DNA of 64,000 nt from Actinoplanes missouriensis 431 (GCF_000284295.1 NC_017093.1:2976001-3040000), one strand, 5' to 3'. Positions 37,443 to 46,000 are shown, numbered from the stretch's first letter. Program-made: numbers and translations. The notes: generated by a model not told the origin, from the letters alone.

Positions 37443-38183
37443 ATGAAGATCGCAGTGCTGGGCGGGACCGGCCTCATCGGCTCCCAGGTCGTCCGGCTGC
37501 TCACCGAGCGCGGGCACGAGGCGGCGCCGCTGTCGCCGTCGAACGGTGTCGACCTGCTCACCGGTGACGGGCTGGACGACGGGCTCAAGGGCGCCGACGT
37601 GGTGGTGAACCTGACCAACTCGCCGACCTTCGACGACAAGTCGCCGGACTTCTTCCGTACCACGATGGACGCCATGGTGGCCGCCGCCGAGCGGCAGGGC
37701 GTCGGGCACGCGGTGATCCTGTCGATCGTCGGGGTCGACCGGGTGCCCGGCCTCGACTACTACCGGGCCAAGGTGCTGCAGGAGGACATCCTCAAGGCCG
37801 GACCGGTGCCGTGGTCGATCGTGCGGGCCACGCAGTTCTTCGAGTTCGTGCCGGCGGTGCTGTCGTGGACCTCGGACGAGACCACCGTGCGCCTGCCCGC
37901 CACCCCGGTGCAGCCGCTCGCCTCGGCTGACATCGCCGCCGAGGTGGCGACGGTGAGCGTCGGCGCGCCGCTCAACGGGTACCGCAACGTCGCCGGGCCG
38001 GAGGTGTTCACGCTCGACGAGCTGGGGCGGATCGCGCTCGAGGCCGGCGGCGACAAGCGGCCGGTCGTGCTGGATCCGGCGGCGGGCATGTTCGCCGCGG
38101 TGCCGGGCGACGCGCTGATCGCCCGGGGCGATGCCCACCTCGCCACGACCACCTTCCGTGAGTGGCTCGCGGCCCGGAAGTAG
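37443..38183 (+). CDS. NAD(P)-binding SDR-family protein linked to ECF41 sigma
   Basis: This 246-residue protein has the N-terminal motif GGTGLIGSQVVRLL, VVNLTNSPTF, LSIVGVDRVPGLDYYRAK (with YxxxK) and SIVRATQFFEF. It is an atypical SDR close to the NmrA/TMR group. ECF41 sigma genes are typically adjacent to SDR, CMD or oxidoreductase genes that form their regulon; this fits. The ATG at 37443 has a distant GAAGGG; an in-frame GTG at 37434 is possible. Confidence 0.85.
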   Translation: MKIAVLGGTGLIGSQVVRLLTERGHEAAPLSPSNGVDLLTGDGLDDGLKGADVVVNLTNSPTFDDKSPDFFRTTMDAMVAAAERQGVGHAVILSIVGVDRVPGLDYYRAKVLQEDILKAGPVPWSIVRATQFFEFVPAVLSWTSDETTVRLPATPVQPLASADIAAEVATVSVGAPLNGYRNVAGPEVFTLDELGRIALEAGGDKRPVVLDPAAGMFAAVPGDALIARGDAHLATTTFREWLAARK

Positions 38184-38193
38184 CCGGACGGAC

Positions 38194-38217
38194 GGCCCGC
38201 ACACCGATGTGCGGGCC
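38194..38217. terminator. Bidirectional terminator
   Basis: GGCCCGCACA and its complement (38194-38203, 38208-38217) form a 10-bp stem with a four-base loop between the SDR and the convergent sigma gene. Confidence 0.8.
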
Positions 38218-38225
38218 GCCCGCGG

Positions 38226-39107
38226 TCAGCGGAACGCGGCGATCTTGTCCGGGTTCATCAGCCACAGCAGGTGATCGATGCCGTCCGCCGAGGCGGTCAG
38301 CGTCAGCACCGCCTTGACGCCGCCGGCGTGCTGCAGGACCGCGGCGGGCCGGCCGTTGACGGTCACGAACCGGGCCTCCACGCCGTCCCACCAGAACGAG
38401 GAGAACGCCGCGATGAACTTCGCGACCGGTGTCGCGCCGGCGACCACCCGGCGGGCCGCGTGCTTGACGCCGTTGCCGTCGGTGATGCTGGTGACGCCGG
38501 CCGCGAAGAGGTTCTCCAGGCCCGCGAGATCACCGGCACGGGCGGCCGTGAGGAACGTGCTCAGCAACTCGCGCTGGGCCGCCGCGTCGACGGGCGCCTT
38601 ACGCTCGCTCGTCACGTGCTTGCGGGCGCGGCTCACCAGCTGCCGCGCGGCGGGCTCGCTGGTCCGCAGGACGACAGCGATCTGAGGGTACGGATATTCG
38701 AACGCCTCCCGCAGCACATAGGCCGCCCGTTCGGTGGGGGTCAGCTTCTCCAGCAGGATCAGCACGGCGAACTCGAGGGCGTCGCCGGTCTCCGCACCCA
38801 GGTAAGGATCGGCCGACGTGTCGACCGGCTCGGGCAGCCACGGGCCGAGGTAGGTCTCCCGCCGTACCCGTGCTGACTGAAGGTTGTTGATCGCGAGGCG
38901 GGTCGTCGTCGTCGCCAGGAAAGCCGCCGGGTTCCGCACCGCGCCGCGATCGTAGTTCTGCCAGCGGAGCCAGACGTCCTGCACCAGATCCTCCGCCTCG
39001 GTGGCGCTGCCGAGCATCCGGTAGGCGATCCCGAACAGGCGCGGGCGCACCCGGGTGAAGGCGGTTGCCGCCTCGTCGAGCTCGTTCCGGTCCATGGTCG
39101 CGTGCAC
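38226..39107 (-). CDS. ECF41-type sigma factor with SnoaL-like C-terminal domain
   Basis: This 293-residue protein has regions 2 and 4 (RLFGIAYRMLGSATEAEDLVQDVWLRW; LTPTERAAYVLREAFEYPYPQIAVVLRTSEPAARQLVSRAR) joined by a linker with the ECF41 motif LGPWLPEP. A C-terminal SnoaL-like domain (about 185-293) contains TDGNGVKH, equivalent to the DGGGK motif. In this group the fused domain replaces a separate anti-sigma factor. GTG at 39107 is chosen for the GAGGGGG five bases upstream; ATG at 39140 or 39095 are alternatives. Confidence 0.88.
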   Translation of the reverse strand: MHATMDRNELDEAATAFTRVRPRLFGIAYRMLGSATEAEDLVQDVWLRWQNYDRGAVRNPAAFLATTTTRLAINNLQSARVRRETYLGPWLPEPVDTSADPYLGAETGDALEFAVLILLEKLTPTERAAYVLREAFEYPYPQIAVVLRTSEPAARQLVSRARKHVTSERKAPVDAAAQRELLSTFLTAARAGDLAGLENLFAAGVTSITDGNGVKHAARRVVAGATPVAKFIAAFSSFWWDGVEARFVTVNGRPAAVLQHAGGVKAVLTLTASADGIDHLLWLMNPDKIAAFR

Positions 39108-39753
39108 GTCGTCCCCCTCGTGGCTGTCGTCATCAGCCATGACAGGCGACCGCCGAAGCCCGTGACGTCCGGGAGGATGACCTGTGCCACATCCTGGCTC
39201 CCGTCAATATGTCGGCCGTGGATCACTACGGAAGGCTCCATCACGCGGTGATCGAAGGGGGCGTTCCGCGCAGCCTTTTGTCACGGATCGGGAGTTCATC
39301 GGCCCGGAACGGGACCTCTTCGTCGTGGTCCACGCCGACCTGCCCGAATGGGTCGCGAAGGGGGCCGGCGCTGTTGATCAGCTAGCTGTGTTGATCAGCT
39401 CTGTGGACCAGCTGGTCCGGCTGGCTGTCAGCGCTGTCCGAGCACAATGCCGGCAGCACTGGGAGCCAGCTCGTCCCGCCCGGCTGGTCAACAGTGCTGT
39501 CGGCCGCACGTTTTTTCCGCGCTGAGCGCCAGCCGGCCTCGGCATTTCCAAGATCTGCCGGGAGCCGGTCGCCCCGGCGATGATCACGGTGCTCGACCGG
39601 CAACCCGGCCCTCGCCCGCTGACCCCGACCCCACACACTGCCCGGGCCGACCCGCTGCGTGTGGAGTCGAGGTGCGGAGCGAGCGGAGCGTGCCCGAATT
39701 TGACACGCAGGAACCACGCGCCGGCCGGCGCTCTCCGTGTGCTGTCTCGTTCC
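39108..39753. other. Gene-poor stretch with a possible Pth2-like relic
   Basis: No gene is well supported in these 640 bases. The rightward frame 39184-39525 includes FIGPERDLFVVVHADLPEWVAKGAGAV (about 39295-39370, in two parts), reminiscent of the start of peptidyl-tRNA hydrolase 2-like proteins. The rest of the frame does not look like that family, and no ribosome binding site is apparent. TTGATCAGCT recurs at 39374 and 39392. It may be a gene remnant. Confidence 0.3.
39164..39189 (-). promoter_or_regulatory. Possible autoregulatory ECF41-like promoter
   Basis: Read leftward, TGGCACA (39189-39183) is followed 15 bases later by CGTC (39167-39164), close to the ECF41 consensus and with the same spacing as the site before the SDR gene. 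Confidence 0.4.
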
Positions 39754-40152
39754 CTAGTCGCAGACTTGAACGGCGTCCGTCTGGCGAATGGCGGAAAGCG
39801 GCAAGTTGCCCCTCTGCCCATCTGTCACACGCGCCAGAAGGGCCCATTGCGTACCCGTCCAGTTGTAAAGGCCAACCGTTTCGCCGGTGCGATTCTGGTA
39901 AGAGATCAGGCGGTCACCATTGCCGGCGCTTCCGATGTCGTGCAACCGGCACTCGGGGCCTTGCTGCACAATCATGGTGCCGCGGGCATCGTATCCGTCC
40001 CAGCCGCAGAATGTCCCACCGGGACAGGTCCACTCCGGTTTGAGGGCAGACGCGCCTGCATAAGCGCTGGCCGGAGCCGTCCCGGCAAGCGCAGAGGACG
40101 TCAGCACCATGGCGACCACGCAGGATCGTCGCAATAGCCGAGTAGTATTCAT
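39754..40152 (-). CDS. Secreted peptidase-inhibitor I36-like protein
   Basis: This 132-residue protein has a signal peptide (1-31) and a small disulfide-rich domain with CPGGTFCGWDGYDARGTM, CRLHDIGSAGNGDRLISY, NRTGETVGLYN and a terminal Cys. That pattern fits the family I36 (Streptomyces metalloproteinase inhibitor)-like beta-gamma-crystallin fold abundant in actinobacterial secretomes. It may inhibit proteases or have a structural role. AGAGGA is 11 bases before the ATG. Confidence 0.8.
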   Translation of the reverse strand: MNTTRLLRRSCVVAMVLTSSALAGTAPASAYAGASALKPEWTCPGGTFCGWDGYDARGTMIVQQGPECRLHDIGSAGNGDRLISYQNRTGETVGLYNWTGTQWALLARVTDGQRGNLPLSAIRQTDAVQVCD

Positions 40153-40349
40153 TTCGAACGGAGATCCTCTCAGGGCCCGCCTTTTTCGGTTTCGGACTCA
40201 AAATAACACCAGGTGTTTTGTGGCGTCGGCGTTATTTGATATGACCATTCAGCTCGGTTCGGTCCGACTGAACTGGATCAGCACCGAGGCTGTCGGCAAT
40301 TCGTTCGGGGCGAGCCGCATCCGCATCCGCACCCGCCACCGTCGGCCCG

Positions 40350-40446
40350 GCGGGAGGCGGGAGGCGGGAGGCGGGAGGCGGGAGACGGCAGGCGGCAGGC
40401 GGCAGGCGGCAGGCGGCAGGCGGTAGGCGGTAGGCGGTAGGGGTAG
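40350..40446. repeat. Heptanucleotide tandem repeat, 13 units
   Basis: Thirteen 7-bp units run in blocks: five GCGGGAG, one ACGGCAG, four GCGGCAG and three GCGGTAG, then a degenerate six-base unit. The ordered sub-variants indicate successive expansions. It lies in the 346-bp gap between the I36-like gene and a small membrane protein gene, whose start is 53 bp away. The rest of the gap (40153-40349) holds no gene I can support. Confidence 0.95.
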
Positions 40447-40498
40447 GCGCTCCCGCCCGCGGTGCCGCAGGAGAACCCGAGGATGGCCGGTCACCGAG

Positions 40499-40966
40499 AT
40501 GATTGACGATCATCGTAGTATCTCGCGCGTGGTGAGTCTGTTTCGTCGTATCTCGGCGGTGGTGTTCGGTCTGGGCGGGCTGGTCTTCCTCCTGATCGGA
40601 ATCGTCCAGTTGAGCAACCAGGCGTGGGGCGGCGTCACCGGAACCGTCCAGACGTGCACCGTGGCGACGACGGAGGCGACCCCGAAATCGCGGGCGCGCA
40701 ACGTCCACACGTGCGTCGTCGCCTGGGACGCCGGTGGGCAGGAACGGACGCACACCCTGGAGTTGCCGGCGCACCTGGCGGCGCCGGGCTGTCCGGTGGA
40801 CCTGCGGGTGAAGGGTGACCGGGCCGCCCTGGCGATGCCGCTCGGGAAGGCGGCCATCCCGGCCGTCATCGGTCTCGCGCTCGTCGTGTTCGCGACCGTC
40901 CAGTTCGTCCGGGCGCGGCGCGCGAAGACGTTCCGGGGCGGCGTGACAGTCATCGGGTCCCGGTAG
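40499..40966 (+). CDS. Small two-helix membrane protein
   Basis: This 155-residue protein has membrane segments at about 20-38 and 118-136 and an intervening extracytoplasmic domain with three cysteines (TCTVATT, TCVVAW, GCPVDL). The plan resembles DUF3592-type proteins. An alternative GTG at 40529 lies seven bases after TAGTAT, which would make a leaderless transcript and a 145-residue protein. Function unknown. Confidence 0.7.
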   Translation: MIDDHRSISRVVSLFRRISAVVFGLGGLVFLLIGIVQLSNQAWGGVTGTVQTCTVATTEATPKSRARNVHTCVVAWDAGGQERTHTLELPAHLAAPGCPVDLRVKGDRAALAMPLGKAAIPAVIGLALVVFATVQFVRARRAKTFRGGVTVIGSR

Positions 40967-40989
40967 CGATGAACTCCGGGCGGGGCGCC

Positions 40990-41610
40990 TCAGCTCGGTG
41001 AGCCGCTGTCCGGGTGGGGCAGCAGCGCGTCGATGAGCTCGGCGAACACCTGGTTCAGGGCGTCCTCGCCGGCGTCGGCGATCGGCTGGACGGCGCGGGT
41101 GGAGCGCAGCATGACGACGCCCAGGACGGTTCCCAGCACGAGCTGAGCGCGGATCAGAACCTCGTCGTCCGCGGGGGCCCGGCCGGTCGCGGCGTTCGCC
41201 AGCTTCTCGCTCAACGAGCGCAGCACGGCGTGCCGCAGGCCGTCGATGCGTTCGTCGCCTGACGATCGCAGCAGCAGCAGCGCGTTGCGCAGCTGGACCC
41301 GGTCGGGGGAGCCGCTGAGGTGGCGTGCGAGGCGGGCCGCGATGTCGTCGCGTTCCAGGTCGTCGGTGTTGGTGCCGACGTCGGAGATCGCGTCGGTCAG
41401 GCACGCTTCGAAGAGGCCTTCCTTGGACGCGAAGTAGCGGCTGATCAGCGCGACGTTGACACCGGCCTGATCGGCGATGTCGCGGACCGTGGTCGCCGCG
41501 TAGCCGTCCTTCGCGAACCGGGCCCGTGCCACGGCGAGGAGGTCCTGCCGGGTCTGCGCCGCGTTGCGCCGCCGCCGGGAAGCGGTCTCACCATCCGCGC
41601 TCGTGATCAC
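40990..41610 (-). CDS. TetR family regulator of the 41.7-43.8 kb locus
   Basis: This protein of about 206 residues has an HTH (RQDLLAVARARFAKDGYAATTVRDIADQAGVNVALISRYFASKEGLFEACL in parts). AGAGAGG is immediately next to an ATG at 41616 but six bases before GTG 41610, so the GTG is the better start. It is divergent from a shortened flippase-like gene, and four copies of a CAAnNGTTTACT-like motif flank that gene and the MFS gene; it is the likely binder. Confidence 0.88.
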   Translation of the reverse strand: MITSADGETASRRRRNAAQTRQDLLAVARARFAKDGYAATTVRDIADQAGVNVALISRYFASKEGLFEACLTDAISDVGTNTDDLERDDIAARLARHLSGSPDRVQLRNALLLLRSSGDERIDGLRHAVLRSLSEKLANAATGRAPADDEVLIRAQLVLGTVLGVVMLRSTRAVQPIADAGEDALNQVFAELIDALLPHPDSGSPS

Positions 41611-41660
41611 TGCCATCCTCTCTGCCCACCCGCGCGACTGTGATCCATCGTTCAACGGGT

Positions 41661-41721
41661 AGTAAACGGTTGTTGATTTGGTGGCGTCAACCACTACGGT
41701 GCGAGTCAGCAATTGTTTACT
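41661..41721. promoter_or_regulatory. Two operator-like motifs between TetR and flippase-like gene
   Basis: AGTAAACGGTTG (41661-41672) and CAATTGTTTACT (41710-41721) are inverted copies of one motif; the second lies 14 bp before the GTG start at 41735. They match two copies before the MFS gene. Confidence 0.65.
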
Positions 41722-41734
41722 AGGGCGGGGCACC

Positions 41735-42250
41735 GTGACGAAGAAGGTAGCGGCATGGCTGCGCACGCACGGAGTCCGGATCGCGGCGGGGACGGCCGTG
41801 GTGGCCGCCGTTGCCGTGGCGCTGCGCGGACGCGTACCCGATCCGGTGGAGGTCGGGAACGTCCTGGCCGCCGCCGATCCGCGCTGGCTGGTGGTGGCGG
41901 TCCTCGCGCACGTCGTGTCGCAGCTGGCCTTCGCGCGGCAGCAGCGGACACTGCTCGCCGCGCTGGCGGCGCACGTGTCGCGCCGGGTGACGCTGGCGAT
42001 CACCTACAGCCGGTCGGCGCTGAGCATGGTCCTGCCCGCCGGAGGGGCGATGTCGGCGGCGTTCGCCGTCCGGCAGTACCGCCACAGCGGCGTCAGCACC
42101 CCCGCCGGGCTGGTCGCCGCGGGCGCCCCGCACTCGGCGGCGGCCGCGACCGTGCTCGGCTACCGGATCGCCACGTTCTGGCTGCTCCTGCCGGCCGGGC
42201 TGGCCGCGTACCTCCGGCTCAGGCGGGTGCAGGCACCGGCCCTGGTGTGA
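41735..42250 (+). CDS. Shortened flippase-like (LPG synthase TM domain) protein
   Basis: This 171-residue membrane protein begins like the lysylphosphatidylglycerol-synthase TM/flippase-like family (DPRWLVVAVLAHVVSQLAFARQQRTLLAAL, YSRSALSMVLPAGGAMSAAFAVRQYRHSGVS) and ends like its C-terminus (GYRIATFWLLLPAGLAAYLRLRR). The usual protein has roughly 300 or more residues; the middle helices are missing while the frame is kept. It may be an inactive in-frame deletion or a real short form. GGGCGGGG precedes the GTG. Confidence 0.7.
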   Translation: MTKKVAAWLRTHGVRIAAGTAVVAAVAVALRGRVPDPVEVGNVLAAADPRWLVVAVLAHVVSQLAFARQQRTLLAALAAHVSRRVTLAITYSRSALSMVLPAGGAMSAAFAVRQYRHSGVSTPAGLVAAGAPHSAAAATVLGYRIATFWLLLPAGLAAYLRLRRVQAPALV

Positions 42251-42256
42251 CGTAAG

Positions 42257-42309
42257 CAACCGTTTACTTCCGTGCCTGGCTGCCGATAATAAGTCAGCAG
42301 GCGTTTACT
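42257..42309. promoter_or_regulatory. Two operator-like motifs upstream of MFS gene
   Basis: CAACCGTTTACT (42257-42268) and CAGGCGTTTACT (42298-42309) repeat in direct orientation at 41-bp spacing. With the pair at 41661-41721 they place both genes under one regulator. Confidence 0.65.
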
Positions 42310-42328
42310 TCTAGCTGTCGAGGACACC

Positions 42329-43810
42329 ATGACCCGTACCATCGAAGAGCCCGCGACCCGGGGCTCCGGCGGAAATCTGCTGGTGCTCTACCTGGCGCTG
42401 GGCGGCCTGGCCTTCGCGGTCCTGCAGTCGCTCGTCTCACCGGCGCTGTCCACCATCGGCCGCGAGCTGAACGCGTCCACCAGCGATGTCAGCTGGGTCG
42501 TCACCGCGTACCTGCTGTCGGCCTCGGTGCTGACCCCGATCCTCGGCCGGCTCGGTGACATCGCCGGCAAGCGCAAGGTCCTGATCGGCGTCCTCGCCAC
42601 CCTCGCCGCCGGCACCGTGGTCGCCGCGCTCGCCCCGAACCTGGCGGTGCTGATCGTCGGCCGCGTCCTGCAGGGTGCCGCCGGCGCGATCCTTCCGCTC
42701 TCGATCGGCATGGTCCGCGACGAGCTGCCCCGCGAGAAGGTCTCCACCACGGTCGGCCTGATCTCGGCGATCTTCGGTGTCGGCGCCGGTGTCGGCATCG
42801 TGGCCGCCGGCCCGATCGTCGAGCACCTCTCCTGGCACTGGCTGTTCTGGCTTCCGCTGGTCCTCGTCGTCATCGCGCTGGTCGGCGCGATCTTCGGCAT
42901 GAAGGAGTCCCCGGTACGCACCCCCGGCAAGCTGGACGTGCTCGGCGCGACCATCCTGTCGGTGTCGCTCGTCGCGCTGCTCCTGGCGATCAGCAAGGGC
43001 CAGTCCTGGGGCTGGGGCGAGCCGAAGACCATCGGCCTGCTCGCTCTGGGCGCCGTCGGCCTGATCGTTTTCGTCCTGGTCGAGCTGCGGGTCAAGGAGC
43101 CGCTGATCGACATGAAGCTCATGAAGGTCCGCGGCGTGTGGGCCACCGACCTGGTCGCGCTGATCCTGGGCTTCGCGATGTTCGGCACGTTCCTGCTGGT
43201 CCCGACGCTGCTCCAGCTCCCCGAGGCGACCGGTTACGGATTCGGCAAGTCGGTCTCGCAGGCCGGCCTGTTCCTGCTGCCCACCGTCGTCATGATGGTG
43301 TTCTTCGGTCCGCTCGCCGGCATCCTGAACCGCAAGTACGGCCCGAAGCTCCCGATGTTCCTCGGTGCGATCTTCGTGGTCGTCGCGTTCACGATCCCGG
43401 CCCTCGGCCACGGCGCCATCTGGCAGGTCCTCGCGTCCGGCATCCTCACCGGCGCGGGCATCGGCTTCGCCTTCGCGGCCATGTCCAACGCGATCATCGA
43501 GAGCGTCCCGGCCGCGCAGACCGGCGAGGCCACCAGCGTCAACACGATCGCCCGGACCATCGGCAGCAGCATCGGCACCGCGGTCGTCGCGGCGGTCATC
43601 ACCTCCAACACCACGCCGCAGGGCCTGCCCACCGACGCCGCGTTCACCAACGGCTTCTGGGTCTGCGCCGGCGTCGCCGTCCTCGCGGTCGTCGCCGCGC
43701 TCGCCCTGCCCGGCGCGCACAAGCGGCACGAGCAGGCCGTCCAGGCCGGCGTCGGCGACCTGCCGCCGGAGCCGGAGGAGATCCACCTGCTGCACCGCAG
43801 CAAAGCCTGA
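42329..43810 (+). CDS. MFS drug exporter, DHA2 family
   Basis: This 493-residue transporter has about 14 membrane helices, with VSPALSTIGREL, ILGRLGDIAGKRK (motif A) and GRVLQGAAGAILPLSIGMVRD. It is related to actinobacterial multidrug exporters such as those giving antibiotic self-resistance. CGAGGA precedes the ATG. It is preceded by two TetR-type motifs and followed by a terminator. Confidence 0.9.
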   Translation: MTRTIEEPATRGSGGNLLVLYLALGGLAFAVLQSLVSPALSTIGRELNASTSDVSWVVTAYLLSASVLTPILGRLGDIAGKRKVLIGVLATLAAGTVVAALAPNLAVLIVGRVLQGAAGAILPLSIGMVRDELPREKVSTTVGLISAIFGVGAGVGIVAAGPIVEHLSWHWLFWLPLVLVVIALVGAIFGMKESPVRTPGKLDVLGATILSVSLVALLLAISKGQSWGWGEPKTIGLLALGAVGLIVFVLVELRVKEPLIDMKLMKVRGVWATDLVALILGFAMFGTFLLVPTLLQLPEATGYGFGKSVSQAGLFLLPTVVMMVFFGPLAGILNRKYGPKLPMFLGAIFVVVAFTIPALGHGAIWQVLASGILTGAGIGFAFAAMSNAIIESVPAAQTGEATSVNTIARTIGSSIGTAVVAAVITSNTTPQGLPTDAAFTNGFWVCAGVAVLAVVAALALPGAHKRHEQAVQAGVGDLPPEPEEIHLLHRSKA

Positions 43811-43827
43811 CGGTCGATCCCCGGGTA

Positions 43828-43860
43828 CGGGCCCGAGTCGCTGCCGGCGGCTCGGGCCCG
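43828..43860. terminator. Terminator after MFS gene
   Basis: CGGGCCCGAG (43828-43837) pairs exactly with CTCGGGCCCG (43851-43860) around a 13-base loop, between convergent genes. Confidence 0.75.
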
Positions 43861-43879
43861 CTGCTGTCCCGGCCGGGCG

Positions 43880-44437
43880 TCAGTGACTGAGCACCGTCTT
43901 GAGCAGCCCGATCGCGGCGGCAGCGACGGCCAACGCCAGACCGGCGACCAGGGTGCGCGGCGACGGGCGGCGGTGGCGCAGCCGCTCGATGACGAAGCCG
44001 ACCAGCGCCATCCGCACCATCAGATAGAACGCCGAGGCGGCGATCACGGTGCGTGGGTTCAGCCATCCGGCCCACCCCACACCCATCAACACACACGGTA
44101 CGAGGGCGGAGGTCACGACCGGCATCGAGTCCCGTAGCTCGTGCCGCAGAGCCGAGCCGGTCATGGTCTCGTCGTCATCGGCGTTGCTGCCGACCAGATC
44201 GGCGAAGACGTGCGCCACGAACGTCGACACGGTGACCCCGGCGACCAGCGCCAGGGCATGTCCGTGCCCCAGGTCGGCGGGCTTGAGCGCTACCACTGAG
44301 GCGAACGCGATGATGTTGCCGTAGACATAGGCGGAGATCCGGGCGCCGGCCTGGGCAGAGGGCAGCCGCCGGTTGGCCCGGTACTGAACGAGGCGGTCGC
44401 GCAGATCGCCTGGATCACCGTCCCCCACCGGACTCAC
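43880..44437 (-). CDS. Integral membrane protein, unknown
   Basis: This 185-residue protein has about five membrane helices (about 35-50, 60-80, 106-125, 130-150, 160-180) and a charged N-terminus. It has histidine-containing segments (DLGHGHAL, VAHVFADLVG), but no family motif is recognised. ATG at 44437 has no strong ribosome binding site. It appears monocistronic. Confidence 0.7.
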   Translation of the reverse strand: MSPVGDGDPGDLRDRLVQYRANRRLPSAQAGARISAYVYGNIIAFASVVALKPADLGHGHALALVAGVTVSTFVAHVFADLVGSNADDDETMTGSALRHELRDSMPVVTSALVPCVLMGVGWAGWLNPRTVIAASAFYLMVRMALVGFVIERLRHRRPSPRTLVAGLALAVAAAAIGLLKTVLSH

Positions 44438-44485
44438 GGTAACAGCGCGTGACGGAGAAGGGCGGCCTTCCCCGGATCGGCGCTG

Positions 44486-46000
44486 TCAGGCGGTGACGCC
44501 GGGAGTCAGGTGCGGGAGGTAGGTGTCCAGCCTCTCGGCGAAACAGTCGCCGGCTGCGAGCCCGATGTGACCGTCGGGGCGTACCAGGAAAAGGGCTTCT
44601 TCGTCGGGTGCAACACCGTAGATCGCGGCGATCGTGTCCGCGGTGGAGGGCGAGTGCTCGCGCACGTCGAGGACGCGGAAGGAATCCGCCGGGGCGTGGC
44701 GGCGGAGCACCGCGTCGCTCTCCTCGGCCGCCCTGGCCCCGAACGCGAGAGCGGTCAGCTCCACGTCCCGCATCACGGGGAACAGCCGGGGCGCCGAGCC
44801 GTCCCGGAGGCTCAGAGGGCCGTCCGGTGCTCGGTCACCGGCGTGCACGGTTCCCGGCGCCGGGCGGGTCTGGACGCTGAGCCGGCGTCCGCGGTAGTTG
44901 TTCCGGAGCTGGAAGATGTCCGTCACCTCACCGCGGTCGTCGGTAGCGTCCAGTCCGTTCATCAAGCGAGCCGCGATGGGACGGCGTTCCTCCTCGTAGC
45001 TGTCCAGAAGGTCGTCCGGCGCGCCGCGCAACACCGCCGCGAGCTTCCACCCGAGGTTGTGCGAATCCTGAACGGCGGTGTTCAGACCCTGGCCGCCGGC
45101 TGCCGGAACGGCGTGCGCGGCGTCGCCGGCCAGAAACACCGGGCCGATCCGGAACCGACTCGCGAGCCGCTCGTTCGCCCGGCTCACCGCGATCCACGGA
45201 GCGTCGTCGAAGGTCACCGCCACACCGTCGGACCGCTCGTCGAACAGTCGCTGAATCGTGGCGAGGCCGACCGTGGAGTCGTCGCCGGGCAGCAACGGGG
45301 CAACGAACTGGAAGACGTCCGTGCCCGGCAGCGGACACACCGACACCCGGGCCGCGGGGTTGTCCCGCTGCGACCAGTTGTGCCAGTACGAACGGTCCAG
45401 CATGGTGGTCCGCACGTCCGCGTTGACATATCGTTCATCGTCCCGGGTGACCCCGTCGAACGTGACACCGAGCAGTTTCCGCACGGTGCTCGCGGCGCCG
45501 TCCGCCGCCACGACGTAGGACGCGCGCAGGCGCTCGTCTCCGCGGGGCCGGCGGATCGTGGCGGTGACCCCGGACCCGTCGTCGAGCGCGACGATCGCCG
45601 CGTCGTACTCGACCTCCACGCCGTGCCGGCGCAGCGCGTCACGGAGCACTTCCTCGGTACGCCACTGCGGGATCATCCAGGTCTCCGGGTAGGGGATCGC
45701 CGGATCCGCGACCGGTTGACCCGTGCCGAGCAGGTCGTAGATCGACTTCTCCCAGGCGAGACGGCCCTCCCGGTAGGTCCGCCACCGCGGGAACGGCCCG
45801 CCGGACGCCACGATCTCCTCGACGACGCCGAGTTCCTCGAACACTTCCAGCGTGCGCGGCTGGATCCCTTTCGCCCGCGAACCCGATGCCGGCCCCGCCG
45901 ACCGGTCGACGACGCGGACGTCGCAGCGGCGGCGCGCGAGCTGGAGCGCGGCGACCAGCCCCGCCGGTCCGGCACCGACGACCAGAACGGGAAGACTCAT
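44486..46000 (-). CDS. FAD-dependent aromatic monooxygenase
   Basis: This 504-residue flavoprotein has VVGAGPAGLVAALQLARR (dinucleotide fold), a DG-type motif in VVAADGAASTVRKLLG, and GDAAHAVPAAGGQGLNTAVQD (FAD-ribityl binding) as in the PHBH/MhpA-like group of polyketide or phenol hydroxylases. The C-terminal thioredoxin-like domain (about 385-504) is typical of that group. The substrate is unknown; no biosynthetic genes are adjacent. Confidence 0.88.
   Translation of the reverse strand: MSLPVLVVGAGPAGLVAALQLARRRCDVRVVDRSAGPASGSRAKGIQPRTLEVFEELGVVEEIVASGGPFPRWRTYREGRLAWEKSIYDLLGTGQPVADPAIPYPETWMIPQWRTEEVLRDALRRHGVEVEYDAAIVALDDGSGVTATIRRPRGDERLRASYVVAADGAASTVRKLLGVTFDGVTRDDERYVNADVRTTMLDRSYWHNWSQRDNPAARVSVCPLPGTDVFQFVAPLLPGDDSTVGLATIQRLFDERSDGVAVTFDDAPWIAVSRANERLASRFRIGPVFLAGDAAHAVPAAGGQGLNTAVQDSHNLGWKLAAVLRGAPDDLLDSYEEERRPIAARLMNGLDATDDRGEVTDIFQLRNNYRGRRLSVQTRPAPGTVHAGDRAPDGPLSLRDGSAPRLFPVMRDVELTALAFGARAAEESDAVLRRHAPADSFRVLDVREHSPSTADTIAAIYGVAPDEEALFLVRPDGHIGLAAGDCFAERLDTYLPHLTPGVTA

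Noticed and set aside
39184..39525. 113-codon rightward frame as an intact gene
   Set aside because: Only a short stretch resembles Pth2-like proteins; the rest is unlike any family and no start signal is visible, so it is listed only as a possible relic.
40350..40446. Possible CRISPR array
   Set aside because: Repeats are 7 bp with no spacers and no cas genes are present; it is a simple tandem repeat.
42437..43795. 452-codon leftward frame opposite the MFS exporter
   Set aside because: Asp/Arg-rich antisense shadow; the rightward frame has 14 helices and MFS motifs.
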